Positions 8,332 to 19,111 of a stretch of 64,000 nucleotides of DNA are shown here, in pieces. Source of the DNA: Ignavibacteria bacterium (GTDB lineage: Bacteria; Bacteroidota; Ignavibacteria; SZUA-365); NCBI GenBank assembly GCA_016720835.1, contig JADKJW010000008.1, positions 1-64,000 on the forward strand, in the 5' to 3' direction. Every line of letters starts with the position of its first letter. Within the stretch, counting starts at the first letter, position 1. The notes under the pieces were generated by a model. It was given only the letters and a program-made list of their open reading frames with translations, was not told where the DNA came from and did not search any database. The position numbers and the translations under genes are program-made.

Positions 8332-9249
8332 ATGGATTATTCCGATTCTCCACGCGATTTTGACATGACATCGACCGAAATACACCGCGTCACCACGCTC
8401 TTTCAACGCCACCTCGAGAAGCAGAAGAAGAACCCGAACACTGTTCGTTCATACACGAACGACCTGCAGCAGTTCTTCAAGTGGTGCGTCAGCACGAATG
8501 GCGACGAGCTCCGGCTTGCGGAACTCACCCGCAGCGATGTCGTCGATTTCCGGAGTTTTCTCCTGACGCGGAAATCGTCGCTGGCATCCATCAACCGCCG
8601 CATCACGTCGTTGCGGCAGTTCTTCGAGTTCGCCATCGACGCGGGCCTCGCGCGCCAGAATCCCGTGACGGGCGTGATGGGGCTGCCGAACGAACCGCAG
8701 GCCCCCGCGGTGCTGACACGCAAGGACGCCCTGCTGCTGGTGCGCACCGTCGAACAGGCCGCGTGGCCGATGGAGACGTCGGTGCTGCTGCTCCTGTTGC
8801 AGGCGGGCATGCGCAGCGGCGAAATCTGCGGCCTGACGATCGGCGACCTGCATCTGACGCCGCGCGTCGGGCGGCTGTTCATCAAGGGCCTGCGCAAGAA
8901 GACGATGCGCTTCGTCTTCCTCAGCATGCGTGCGCAGGCGGCGCTGCGCCAGTACGTCCGCAAGCGCGGGATCTCCATTCTCGCGCGGCGACGGCGGGCC
9001 GAGCCGCTCTTCCTGCACCGCAACGGCAGCGCCCTCACCCAGCAGTCCATCGATCTGATCGTCAAGCGCATCGGGCGCGATGCCGGCATCCCGAGCGTGA
9101 CGCCCACCATGCTGCGCAACACCTACGCGGTGCAGCTCCTGCTGCAGGGCGAATCGGCCGACGCCGTGAAGCGCGCGCTGGGCGTGACCAGCGTGAAGAG
9201 CTACCAGCGCCTCGTCGAGAAAATCAAAAGCGACACCATCCCGTTCTGA
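8332..9249 (+). CDS. Tyrosine recombinase/integrase with degenerate active site
   Basis: A 305-residue XerC/D-like protein. Residues 15-125 form the SAM-like core-binding domain (TVRSYTNDLQQFFKWC; INRRITSLRQFFEF) and 128-305 the catalytic domain. Arg161 (QAGMRSGEICGL), a hairpin lysine (KGLRKKTMR) and the nucleophile Tyr291 (SVKSYQRL) are present. The second active-site patch reads TPTMLRNT instead of HxLRH (Thr259 for His, Arg262 kept, Asn263), and the usual LGH has LGV (Val285). Activity may be reduced or altered. Start codons at 8332 and 8365 are both possible and neither has a clear ribosome-binding site. It is divergent from gyrA and 22 bases upstream of aat, with no phage or integron genes nearby, so a chromosomal role rather than a mobile-element integrase is likely. 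Confidence 0.8.
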   Translation: MDYSDSPRDFDMTSTEIHRVTTLFQRHLEKQKKNPNTVRSYTNDLQQFFKWCVSTNGDELRLAELTRSDVVDFRSFLLTRKSSLASINRRITSLRQFFEFAIDAGLARQNPVTGVMGLPNEPQAPAVLTRKDALLLVRTVEQAAWPMETSVLLLLLQAGMRSGEICGLTIGDLHLTPRVGRLFIKGLRKKTMRFVFLSMRAQAALRQYVRKRGISILARRRRAEPLFLHRNGSALTQQSIDLIVKRIGRDAGIPSVTPTMLRNTYAVQLLLQGESADAVKRALGVTSVKSYQRLVEKIKSDTIPF

Positions 9250-9271
9250 CCGGCCCGCCCGCGCTCCCGCC

Positions 9272-9850
9272 GTGATCATTCCCGCCGCAACGCTGCTCGC
9301 CTGGTACCGGGAAGGCATCTTTCCCATGGGCGATCCCGACACGGGCGACATCACGCTCCATGCGCCCGATCCGCGCGCGATCATCGATCTTGATTGCTTT
9401 CACATCCCGGAGACCCTCCGGAAAACGATCCGCTCGGGCCGCTTCGAGATCCGCATCGATACCGCATTCAAGGAAGTGATCAGCCTCTGCGCGCGCAACG
9501 GCGACACATGGATCATCGACGTCATCCGCGATTCGTACATCGCGCTGCACCGCCGGGGACACGCGCATTCCGTGGAGGCGTGGCGGGACGGCACGCTCGC
9601 GGGCGGACTGTACGGCGTGGCGATCGGCGGGGCGTTCTTCGGCGAGTCGATGTTCCACCTCGATCGCGACGCCTCCAAGACGGCCCTGTGCGCGCTGGTC
9701 GAGCGCATGCGCGCCCGCGGCATGACCCTGCTCGACACGCAGTATCTCACGCCGCACCTTGCGCGTTTCGGCGCGCGCGAGATCAGACGGTTGGAGTACG
9801 AAGCGCTGCTCCGCGTCGCGGTCGCGCTGCCCGTCTCATTTTTCCCGTGA
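9272..9850 (+). CDS. aat: Leucyl/phenylalanyl-tRNA--protein transferase
   Basis: A 192-residue enzyme that transfers Leu or Phe from tRNA to proteins with N-terminal Arg or Lys, marking them for ClpAP (the bacterial N-degron pathway). Family landmarks are all visible: the N-terminal WYREGIFPMGDP, then TWIIDVIRDSYIALHRRGHAHSVE cut here to its key residues (W, D, Y, H-x-x-G-x-AHSVE), then GGLYGVAIGGAFFGESMFH and LLDTQYLTPHLARFGA. The protein is shorter than the E. coli enzyme (about 234) because it lacks N-terminal extension, as usual in Bacteroidota. GTG at 9272 is the start; it reads directly into IIPAATLLAWYREG. It may be co-transcribed with the recombinase gene 22 bases upstream. It ends 16 bases from the convergent PfkB gene. 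Confidence 0.95.
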   Translation: MIIPAATLLAWYREGIFPMGDPDTGDITLHAPDPRAIIDLDCFHIPETLRKTIRSGRFEIRIDTAFKEVISLCARNGDTWIIDVIRDSYIALHRRGHAHSVEAWRDGTLAGGLYGVAIGGAFFGESMFHLDRDASKTALCALVERMRARGMTLLDTQYLTPHLARFGAREIRRLEYEALLRVAVALPVSFFP

Positions 9851-9866
9851 GGGCCGGTTCCGGATT

Positions 9867-10811
9867 CTAGAGATCGTCCAGCGAACGGCCCAGCATCTGC
9901 GTCGCGATGTCCTCGGCGGCCGGCAAGACGACGAGGCTCCCCTGCTGCTGCAGGACGTACGCGGCGACGGCGTTCGCGAACGTCGCCGCGGCAGGCAGAT
10001 CCATGTTCGCGTTCATCCCGAAGTACAGGCCCGCATGCCATGCGTCGTTGACGCCGGAGGGATCGATGATCCGTGCATCCACGGGGGGCACGCGCGTGAG
10101 CTGCGCGCCGTCGGAAACAAGGCAGCCGTCCTTCCCCATCGTCAGGATGACTTTCTTCACCCCGAGGTCGTGGTACTTCTTCACGTAGTCCTCGCGTGAG
10201 GCTTTCCCGAACAGATGCTCCGCGTCGTCCACCGTCGGCGTCGCGATATCGGCGAACTGAAGCGTTTTCTTGATGGTGGCGAGGGCGTCGTCGCGATCGC
10301 GCCACAGCGCGGGTTCGTAATGGGGCTGCAGCACGGTGGTGCTGTCGTACTTCTTCGTCAACCGCAGAATCTCGAAGATGCTGTGCCGGGCAGGGTGCTT
10401 CCAGAGGCAGAATCCCGATCCGTGCACGATGCGGGAAGCCTGTGCGAGGAGCACGTGCTCCTTGGTGTTGTGGAGCTGCCAGTCCGCGAGACGGTAGTAC
10501 GTCGTCTGCAAAACGCGGCCCGCACGCGCCGCGAAGAGCAGCGTGGTCGGAAATTCCCGGGAGAACTGGAGGCCGGTGACGTTGACTTTGTGCTGGCGGA
10601 GGAAGTTCTGCACGAAAGTGCCGAGGGCATCGGCGCCGAGCGATGCCACGCATCCGGCCGTGCCGCCGAGCATGCTGCTGTAGATGGCGATGTGGGCCGC
10701 CGAACCGGCGATATGGCGTTCGAAATGTTGTGCGTCGGGGAGAGCGGTGTCGGCGGCGCGAAGCTCGACGTATGCATCGCCACGGCGGATGTCGCCGATC
10801 GCGGCTGGGCA
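9867..10811 (-). CDS. PfkB-family carbohydrate/nucleoside kinase, 5' end disrupted
   Basis: A ribokinase-like sugar kinase of about 310 residues. In frame from the 5' side one reads IGDIRRGDAYVEL, then HIAGSAAHIAIYSSMLGG (the GGxxxN substrate loop, here GSAAH), a central sheet, and the C-terminal signature DPSGVNDAWHAGLYFG, where the family has DTxGAGDxF. The catalytic Asp is kept but GAGD is GVND. The first in-frame ATG (10673) would remove the first strand and substrate loop. Coding-like sequence continues upstream to a TGA at 10814-10812, and an ATG at 10812 lies in another frame, so a single-base indel near 10800 probably hides the true start. An AGGAG lies about 17 bases further upstream. 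The sugar substrate cannot be inferred. It converges with aat. Confidence 0.78.
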   Translation of the reverse strand, partial: CPAAIGDIRRGDAYVELRAADTALPDAQHFERHIAGSAAHIAIYSSMLGGTAGCVASLGADALGTFVQNFLRQHKVNVTGLQFSREFPTTLLFAARAGRVLQTTYYRLADWQLHNTKEHVLLAQASRIVHGSGFCLWKHPARHSIFEILRLTKKYDSTTVLQPHYEPALWRDRDDALATIKKTLQFADIATPTVDDAEHLFGKASREDYVKKYHDLGVKKVILTMGKDGCLVSDGAQLTRVPPVDARIIDPSGVNDAWHAGLYFGMNANMDLPAAATFANAVAAYVLQQQGSLVVLPAAEDIATQMLGRSLDDL

Positions 10812-11046
10812 TCAAACTGGCGTGACGTGCTCCTGTCGGGAGTTGGCAGGATGGTGACGGGGGGCCGTCGATGCCGCCGCTTGAGAGGGCTGTCCTGAGG
10901 GTGGGGACAACGGCCCGACGTTGCAGTCGATCCTGCTCCGTGGAATGGCAGGGGACATCCTGGAGCCAGCCGGGCCGTCAGGGTTCGAAATGGCATCTAG
11001 AGAATGTATCAAAGGTCCTGATTGATTTCAAAAAACGATGTTTTCT

Positions 11047-11075
11047 TTGCATTTCTACACGCCTGCGGATATATT
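11047..11075 (+). promoter_or_regulatory. Sigma-70-type promoter of yggS, possibly leaderless
   Basis: TTGCAT (11047-11052) and TATATT (11070-11075) with a 17-base spacer. A start site 6-7 bases past the -10 falls at about 11082, so the ATG at 11085 would be almost the first codon of the transcript and the ATG at 11079 would be excluded. No ribosome-binding site is visible. The rest of the 10812-11046 gap shows no gene. Confidence 0.5.
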
Positions 11076-11084
11076 CGGATGCTT

Positions 11085-11762
11085 ATGGTCACCGACCGCA
11101 TCGCGCGCGTGCAGGAGCGGATTTTCCGGTCCTGCCAGAAATCGGGAAGGACGCCCGACAGCGTCCGTCTTGTCGCCGTGACCAAGACGCTGGCGCCCGA
11201 CACCGTGAATGAGGCCATTGCGGCGGGGCTTGATGCGATAGGTGAAAACCGCGTTCAGGAGTATCTCCGGAAACGGCCGTTTCTGCGTCCGCACGAGTTC
11301 CATCTCATCGGCCATTTGCAACGGAACAAGGTAAAGGCGATTCTTCCGTTCTGCGACTGGATTCATTCCGTCGATTCGGCGGCACTGGCAGAGGAGATGC
11401 AACGGCAGGCCAGACGCTGCAGCGCGCCTTCCGGGTGCTCATCGAGGTGAATGTCAGCGGAGAGGATTCCAAGAACGGGATCGATGCGGCGGACCTTCCG
11501 CTGCTGGCCGGAAGCGGTGACCGGCCTGCCCAACCTGTCGCTGCGGGGGCTGATGACGGTCGCGGAATTCACGGAAGACGCGGAGGCCGCGCGCCCGTCC
11601 TTCCGCCGCCTGCGGGAGTTGCGCGAACAGCTGCAGGCCCGGTACCCCGGCGCGCACTGCGACCAGCTCTCGATGGGCATGACACACGATTTTGACGTCG
11701 CGATCGAAGAAGGCGCGACCATGATCCGCCTCGGCACGGCGATCTTCGGACAACGACCCTGA
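11085..11762 (+). CDS. yggS: PLP homeostasis protein, YggS/PLPBP family (two frameshifts)
   Basis: A pyridoxal-phosphate-binding protein that buffers PLP and affects amino-acid balance; no enzymatic activity is known for the family. The PLP lysine lies in RLVAVTKTLAP, followed by GENRVQEYLRK and HLIGHLQRNKVK, the family's best signatures. The frame then shifts near 11412 (into VLIEVNVSGEDSKNGIDAADL) and again near 11508 (into VTGLPNLSLRGLMTVAEF), ending in DQLSMGMTHDFDVAIEEGAT and IRLGTAIFGQRP. The product would be about 225 residues, normal for the family, so both shifts look like sequence errors. It heads a plus-strand run with divIVA, a purine phosphorylase and a DUF2905 gene, matching the usual yggS-divIVA neighbourhood. 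Confidence 0.9.
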
Positions 11763-11784
11763 CACGCACAACCACGGACACGCT

Positions 11785-12254
11785 GTGAAACCGGAAACCA
11801 TCCAGGAACGGACATTCGCGAAGGCCTTCCGCGGCTTCAATCCCGCAGAGGTGCAGGAATTTCTGGGCCAGCTCGCGGGCGATGTGCGCGGACTCTCGGC
11901 CGAGAACGCGATCCTCCGCCTCGAAGTGGCGAAGCTCGAATCGAGCCTCAGGGCGTCGCAGGAATTCGAATCGAAACTCAAGCGCATGCTCGAGCGCATG
12001 GAATCGACAGGAAGCAGGCGATGCTCGAGGAGATCGGCCTGCTGCATTCGCGCCGCGCCACGCTGATCGCGCGCATCAAGGCGCTGCTGCAATCGCAGAT
12101 CGAATTTCTCCGGTCGATCGAGAAGGACGCCCGCGATCCGGTGCACGAGACGATCTCGCTGCCGAAGGACATCAAGACGAAGGAAGGCCTGGGCGCCGCC
12201 GAACTGCAGGCAATCATGGACAAGCTCGACGAATTCAGCGAGGACCGGAAATGA
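11785..12254 (+). CDS. divIVA: DivIVA-domain protein (one frameshift)
   Basis: About 155 residues. The N-terminus KPETIQERTFAKAFRGFNPAEVQEFL, of which FRGFNPAEVQEFL is the DivIVA hallmark, would dip into curved membrane at poles or division sites. A long coiled coil follows (LSAENAILRLEVAKLESSLRAS). The frame shifts near 12005 and continues as MLEEIGLLHSRRATLIARIKALLQSQ and a C-terminal helix AAELQAIMDKLDEFSEDRK. The family scaffolds cell-wall or division proteins, mainly in Gram-positives, but short versions occur next to yggS in Gram-negatives. The start is GTG at 11785, 22 bases after yggS. The stop overlaps the ATG of the next gene (AATGA), so translation is probably coupled. Confidence 0.8.
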
Positions 12255-13093
12255 ACGCACTGCGTCCGATGATGGACGACGCGGTCCGGTATCTCCGCAC
12301 CCGCACGCAGCTGCGGCCGCGCGTCGGCATCATCCTCGGCACGGGTCTCGGCGGCCTGGTGGACGAGATCGACACGGCGGAGGTCATCGACTACGGCGAC
12401 ATCCCGCATTTCCCCGTGTCCACGGTGGAATCGCACAAGGGCAAGCTGATTTTCGGGACCCTGTCGGGCGCCGACGTGGTGGTGATGCAGGGTCGCTTCC
12501 ATTACTACGAGGGGTACACGCTGAAGCAGGTCACCTTCCCGGTGCGCGTCATGCATGCGCTGGGCGTCGACACCCTGCTGATCTCGAATGCCGCCGGAGG
12601 GATGAATCCGCTCTTCCGCCGCGGCGACGTGATGGTGATTCACGACCACATCAACCTGATCGGCGACAATCCGCTCATCGGTCCGAACGACGACAGCCTC
12701 GGGCCGCGTTTCCCCGACATGAGCGAACCGTACGCGCTGCCGTTGATCCGCATCGCGGAACGCGTGGCGCTGGACCTGAAGATTCCGCTGCAGAAGGGCG
12801 TGTTCGTCGCGGTCGCGGGGCCGAACCTGGAGACGCGCGCGGAGTACCGCTTCCTGCGCGGCATCGGGGCGGACGCGGTCGGCATGTCGACCGTGCCCGA
12901 GGACATCGTCGCCGTGCACATGGGCATGCGCGTGCTCGGCTTTTCCATCATCACCGACGAGTGCTTCCCGGACGCGCTCGAACCGGTGGACGTTCCGGCC
13001 ATCATCCGCACGGCCAACGAGACCGAGCCGCGGCTCCGCGCCATCATGCGCGGCGTGATCGCCGAACTGCAGACCGCGGCGGGCAGGGCATGA
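12251..13093 (+). CDS. punA: Purine nucleoside phosphorylase (trimeric type)
   Basis: 280 residues. It cleaves inosine, guanosine and their deoxy forms with phosphate to base and (deoxy)ribose-1-phosphate in purine salvage. The PNP/MTAP family 2 motifs are clear: RVGIILGTGLGGLVDEI, GRFHYYEGY, the long motif ISNAAGGMNPLFRRGDVMVI with DHINL, GVFVAVAGPNLETRAEYR (the Glu and Thr-Arg that contact the nucleoside) and ADAVGMSTVPEDIVA. Position 'Asn' for purine specificity is probably the Asp/Glu pair near FSIITDECFPD. I see TDECF where many homologues have TNxA, so base specificity is not certain. ATG at 12251 overlaps the divIVA stop, and its own stop overlaps the next start (ATGA). Confidence 0.94.
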   Translation: MNALRPMMDDAVRYLRTRTQLRPRVGIILGTGLGGLVDEIDTAEVIDYGDIPHFPVSTVESHKGKLIFGTLSGADVVVMQGRFHYYEGYTLKQVTFPVRVMHALGVDTLLISNAAGGMNPLFRRGDVMVIHDHINLIGDNPLIGPNDDSLGPRFPDMSEPYALPLIRIAERVALDLKIPLQKGVFVAVAGPNLETRAEYRFLRGIGADAVGMSTVPEDIVAVHMGMRVLGFSIITDECFPDALEPVDVPAIIRTANETEPRLRAIMRGVIAELQTAAGRA

Positions 13094-13338
13094 TGTCGGA
13101 CGACATGGCGGCCTTTTTCCGGCTGCTCTACGTTCTGGTGCTGCTCGTCGCGATTCTCACCACCGTGTTCGCCCTCACGGGCCGCATTCCTCTCCTCGGC
13201 AAGCTGCCGGGAGATTTTTTCATCGCCCTCCCGCAGGGCAGCGTGTATCTCCCCGTGTCGTCGACCTTCCTTGTCAGCGGCATCCTCAGCGCGATCGCGT
13301 TTTTCATCGTCACCCGCACGAACAGGAAAGATCCTTAG
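13090..13338 (+). CDS. DUF2905 small membrane protein
   Basis: 82 residues with two transmembrane helices (about residues 8-30, LLYVLVLLVAILTTVFAL, and 56-78, FLVSGILSAIAFFIV). They flank the DUF2905 signature GRIPLLGKLPGDFFIALPQG, followed by SVYLPVSS. Members are usually 65-80 residues and of unknown function; they often sit beside ruvB/queA or housekeeping genes. The ATG at 13090 overlaps the TGA of the purine phosphorylase gene (ATGA), so translation is likely coupled. ileS begins only four bases after its stop. Confidence 0.85.
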   Translation: MMSDDMAAFFRLLYVLVLLVAILTTVFALTGRIPLLGKLPGDFFIALPQGSVYLPVSSTFLVSGILSAIAFFIVTRTNRKDP

Positions 13339-13342
13339 CACC

Positions 13343-16217
<2,875 letters not shown>

Positions 16218-16260
16218 CCCCGTTTTCGGGAGCGTTCATTTTTTTTCACGGAGTAGTCCC

Positions 16261-17360
16261 ATGGCTGATACGACAAAGAAATCCTCCAAGGCCGCCGGCA
16301 AGGCCGCGTCCACCGCAAAAGCGGGCGTAAAAAGCGCACCTGCAAAGAACAACTCCGCGAAATCAAAACCCGCCTCGAAGGCCAGGCCTGTCGTGAAGGC
16401 CAAGCCCGTCGTGAAGGCAAAGCCCGTCGTGAAGGCCAAGCCCGTCGTGAAGGCCAAGCCCGTCGTGAAGGCCAAGCCCGTCGTGAAGGCCAAGCCCGTC
16501 GTGAAGGCCAAGCCCGCCGTGAAGGCGAAAGCCCGTCCAGGAAGGCGAAGCCCGCCCCGTGAAGGCAAAGCCCGCCGTGAAGGCAAAGCCCGCCGGCCGT
16601 GAAGGCGAAGCCGGCCGTGAAGGCGAAGCCGGTCGTGAAGGCGAAGCCGGTCGCGAAGGCGAAGCCGGTCGTGAAGGCGAAGCCGGTCGTGAAGGCGAAG
16701 CCGGTCGTGAAAGCGAAGCCGGTCGTGAAAGCGAAGCCGGTCGTGAAAGCGAAGCAGGCGGAGAAGCCGAGACCGGTGTCCAAAACCAAACCGATCGGCA
16801 GCGCGAAACCGAAACCGGCCGGGCCGGGCGGGAGCGACGACGCATCGCGCACGAAGCGCAAGTATACGCGCCGGTCGAAGAAATCGATCGCGCCGATCGT
16901 GGCGCCGAAGTACTCGGGCAAACAGGGGTTCCCGGCGCCGCAGAAGCAGGAGCAGCAGAAGGCGGCCCCTCTGCGCAAGAGCGTGCAGTACAGCGCGAAG
17001 GATCTGGATTACTTCCGCGATATCATCAACGAGAAGATCCGCGACGCGAACGACGAGTTGATCAGCATCGAGGAGCGCCTGATGGATTCGTCCACCGGCG
17101 ATTTCCACGACGACGATTCGACGTATTCCCTGCACATGGCGGATCAGGGGACGGACGCGATGGAGCGCGAGAAGGCCTTTCTTTTCGCGCAGCGCGAGAG
17201 GAAATTCATTTCGTACCTCAACGATGCGCTGCAGCGGATCAAGAGCGGCAACTACGGCATCTGCGTGGCGTGCGGAAATCTCATCGAGAAGGGACGCCTC
17301 GAAGCCGTGCCGCACGCGAGCAAGTGCGTCTCGTGCAAGAACCTGTCGAAATCCGAATAA
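16261..17360 (+). CDS. DksA/TraR-type zinc-finger protein with histone H1-like PVVKAK repeats
   Basis: The N-terminus is Lys/Ala/Ser-rich (MADTTKKSSKAAGKAAST), followed by two runs of a hexapeptide PVVKAK: about eight copies at 16388-16530 and eight at 16606-16755. The runs are separated by a section where the frame slips twice (16540-16605). After a basic linker (RTKRKYTRRSKKS) comes a DksA/TraR domain: a coiled coil (LDYFRDIINEKIRDANDEL; REKAFLFAQRERKFISYL) and a four-Cys zinc finger, CVACGNL...CVSC, near the C-terminus. DksA-like proteins act in the RNA polymerase secondary channel, whereas Lys/Ala/Pro repeats resemble bacterial histone H1 analogues that bind DNA. The fusion suggests a nucleoid-associated transcription factor. 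About 366 residues. It lies between ileS and lspA, a common position for this family. Confidence 0.85.
16386..16757 (+). repeat. 18-bp coding tandem repeat (PVVKAK)
   Basis: The unit CCCGTCGTGAAGGCCAAG recurs nearly perfectly in two blocks, the first using GCCAAG and the second GCGAAG codons. The junction 16535-16605 has irregular units (PG, RRSP in the written frame) where two frame changes occur. Block-specific codons suggest each block grew by its own slippage or unequal exchange. Copy number may be unreliable in the assembly. Confidence 0.9.
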
Positions 17361-17393
17361 CGCGTTCCGTTTCCCACAGAGCACGATTCCCGC

Positions 17394-18006
17394 ATGCGCG
17401 TCCTGTACGTCAGCCTGTCCCTGTTGATTCTCGACCAGTTCTCGAAAGCTCGCGGTCCAGGGATTCTCGATCCCGTTCTCTGGGCATCATGAGGGGATGC
17501 CTTACGGATCGTCCATACCGGTGCTCGGGGACTGGTTCAAGCTCACGTTCATCGAGAACCCGACGATGGCGTTCAGCCTGCCCTTCGGCGGCGAGGGGTA
17601 TCAGAAACTGTTCCTGACCATGTTCGCGCTGGCGGCGGCGATCGGGCTGATCGTCTATCTGTACCGGCACCGGACGGCGCCGCGGCTGATGCGGCTCGCG
17701 ATCGCGCTGATCGTCGCGGGGGCGCTCGGAAATCTCATCGACCGCGTGTTCTACGGCGTGCTGTTCGGATACGCGGGGTATTTTCAGGGCAATGTGGTGG
17801 ACTTCGTGCACTTCGACCTGTTCACCGTGCACTTCGGGAGCGGGGGGTTCAAGTTCTGGCCGATATTCAACGTGGCGGACTGTGCCGTGTCCATCGGCGT
17901 GGTGCTGATGCTTTTCGCCGCGCGTCCGCACCGCGCGGGGGAGACGGCAGTCGCCGAGACGCCCGCATCCGCGACGCCGACGCCCGAGCCGTCGCCCGGT
18001 CAGTGA
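17394..18006 (+). CDS. lspA: Lipoprotein signal peptidase (one frameshift)
   Basis: Signal peptidase II, the inner-membrane aspartyl protease that cleaves prolipoproteins before the lipidated Cys. It is required here at least for the lipoprotein at 4430-4843. The N-terminus MRVLYVSLSLLILDQFSKA reads to about 17448. One missing base then gives a false stop at 17490, and the protein continues in the next frame as VQGFSIPFSG (inferred), IPVLGDWFKLTFIENPTMAF, then ALGNLIDRVFYGVLFGY and GNVVDFVHF. The catalytic Asp pair is in GNLIDR and FNVADCAVSIGV. A Pro/Ala-rich tail follows the last helix. Four membrane helices. With the shift corrected it has about 204 residues, somewhat longer than the E. 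coli protein because of the loop FGYAGYFQG and the tail. Confidence 0.92.
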
Positions 18007-18046
18007 CCGTGCGCGGGCGGACGGAATCCGACGCCCAGTCCCCGCC

Positions 18047-19111
18047 ATGAACGACGACGCGCTCGACGATCTTCCGCCTGACGACATTCCCGACGACGCC
18101 GAGGGTGACGCGGATGATGACGCGGACGTCCTTCCGTCGACTCGTGTGTACGTGATACGCGCGGCGCCGAACGCGCAGCGCATCCGGCTCGACCAGTGCA
18201 TCACGCGCAGCGTCGAGAACGCGTCGCGCAACAAGGTGCAGCAGCTCGTGGAGGCCGGCGGCGTCACCGTGAACGGCATCGTGGTGCTGAAGCCGGGGCG
18301 GCTCGTGCTGCCCGGCGACGAGGTCGTGTGCACGGTGCCGAAACCGCCCCCGCCCGAAATCGTGGCGGAGGACATCCCGCTCGAGATCGCCTACGAGGAC
18401 GACGACGTGCTCGTCGTGAACAAGCCGGCGATGATGGTGACGCACCCGGCGCACGGCAACTACAGCGGCACGCTGGTGAACGCGCTGATGCACTACACGA
18501 CGCAGTTGTCGCGCGAGCGCGGCGACGACCGTCCGGGCATCCTCCACCGGCTCGACAAGGGCACCTCGGGCCTGCTCTGCGTGGCGAAGAACGAGCGCGC
18601 GCACACCGTCCTGGCCGCGCAATTCTCCGACCACAGCATCGAGCGCGAATACTGGGCCGTCGTGTGGGGCAGCTTCAAGAACTCGACGGGGAGCATCGAT
18701 CTTCCCCTCGCGCGGCACAAGAGCGACCGCAAGAAGATGGCGGTCGTGGAAGGGGGCAAGGAGGCGGTGACGGGCTACGAGGTGCTGCGCAGCTTCGGGC
18801 ATCTGTCGCTGCTGCGGCTGCGTCTGCGCACCGGACGCACGCATCAGATCCGCGTGCATCTCTCGCACCTGCACCATCCGGTGTTCGGCGACCCCACCTA
18901 CGGCGGCCGGCGCATCCTGTACGGTTCGGTGACGCAGCGCTACAAGCAGTTCATCGAGAAGCTGCTGGACGTCATGCCGCGCCAGGCGCTGCATGCGCGC
19001 ACGCTCGGCTTCGTGCATCCCGTCACGCGGGAGCGCGTGTTCGTCGAATCCGCGCTCCCCGCCGACATGCAGCTGGTGCTGGACCGGCTGGAGGAGTATT
19101 TCGGGGCATGA
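18047..19111 (+). CDS. rluD: RluD-type 23S rRNA pseudouridine synthase
   Basis: 354 residues. An unusual acidic N-terminal stretch of about 35 residues (DDALDDLPPDDIPDDAEG) precedes the S4 RNA-binding domain (RIRLDQCITRSVENASRNKV; VTVNGIVVLKPGRLVLPGDEV) and the RluA/RluD catalytic domain. The catalytic Asp170 lies in GILHRLDKGTSGLLCVAKN, and GRTHQIRVHLSHLHHPVFGDPTY follows, cut to GRTHQIRVHL as its diagnostic part. The enzyme isomerises uridines of 23S rRNA, helix 69 in the RluD case. RluD and its paralogues are hard to separate by sequence alone, but lspA-rluD adjacency supports RluD. Its stop overlaps the start of the glycosyltransferase gene (ATGA). Confidence 0.9.
   Translation: MNDDALDDLPPDDIPDDAEGDADDDADVLPSTRVYVIRAAPNAQRIRLDQCITRSVENASRNKVQQLVEAGGVTVNGIVVLKPGRLVLPGDEVVCTVPKPPPPEIVAEDIPLEIAYEDDDVLVVNKPAMMVTHPAHGNYSGTLVNALMHYTTQLSRERGDDRPGILHRLDKGTSGLLCVAKNERAHTVLAAQFSDHSIEREYWAVVWGSFKNSTGSIDLPLARHKSDRKKMAVVEGGKEAVTGYEVLRSFGHLSLLRLRLRTGRTHQIRVHLSHLHHPVFGDPTYGGRRILYGSVTQRYKQFIEKLLDVMPRQALHARTLGFVHPVTRERVFVESALPADMQLVLDRLEEYFGA

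Noticed and set aside
5880..8363. 827-codon plus-strand frame opposite gyrA
   Set aside because: Antisense shadow of gyrA, extremely rich in Asp, Val, His and Ala.
8332..9249. Prophage or integrative element marked by the tyrosine recombinase
   Set aside because: It is flanked by gyrA and aat, with no phage, plasmid or attachment-site features.
10970..11000. tRNA-like T-loop GGTTCGAAAT
   Set aside because: The flanking bases do not form a T-stem, and no acceptor or anticodon arm is present.
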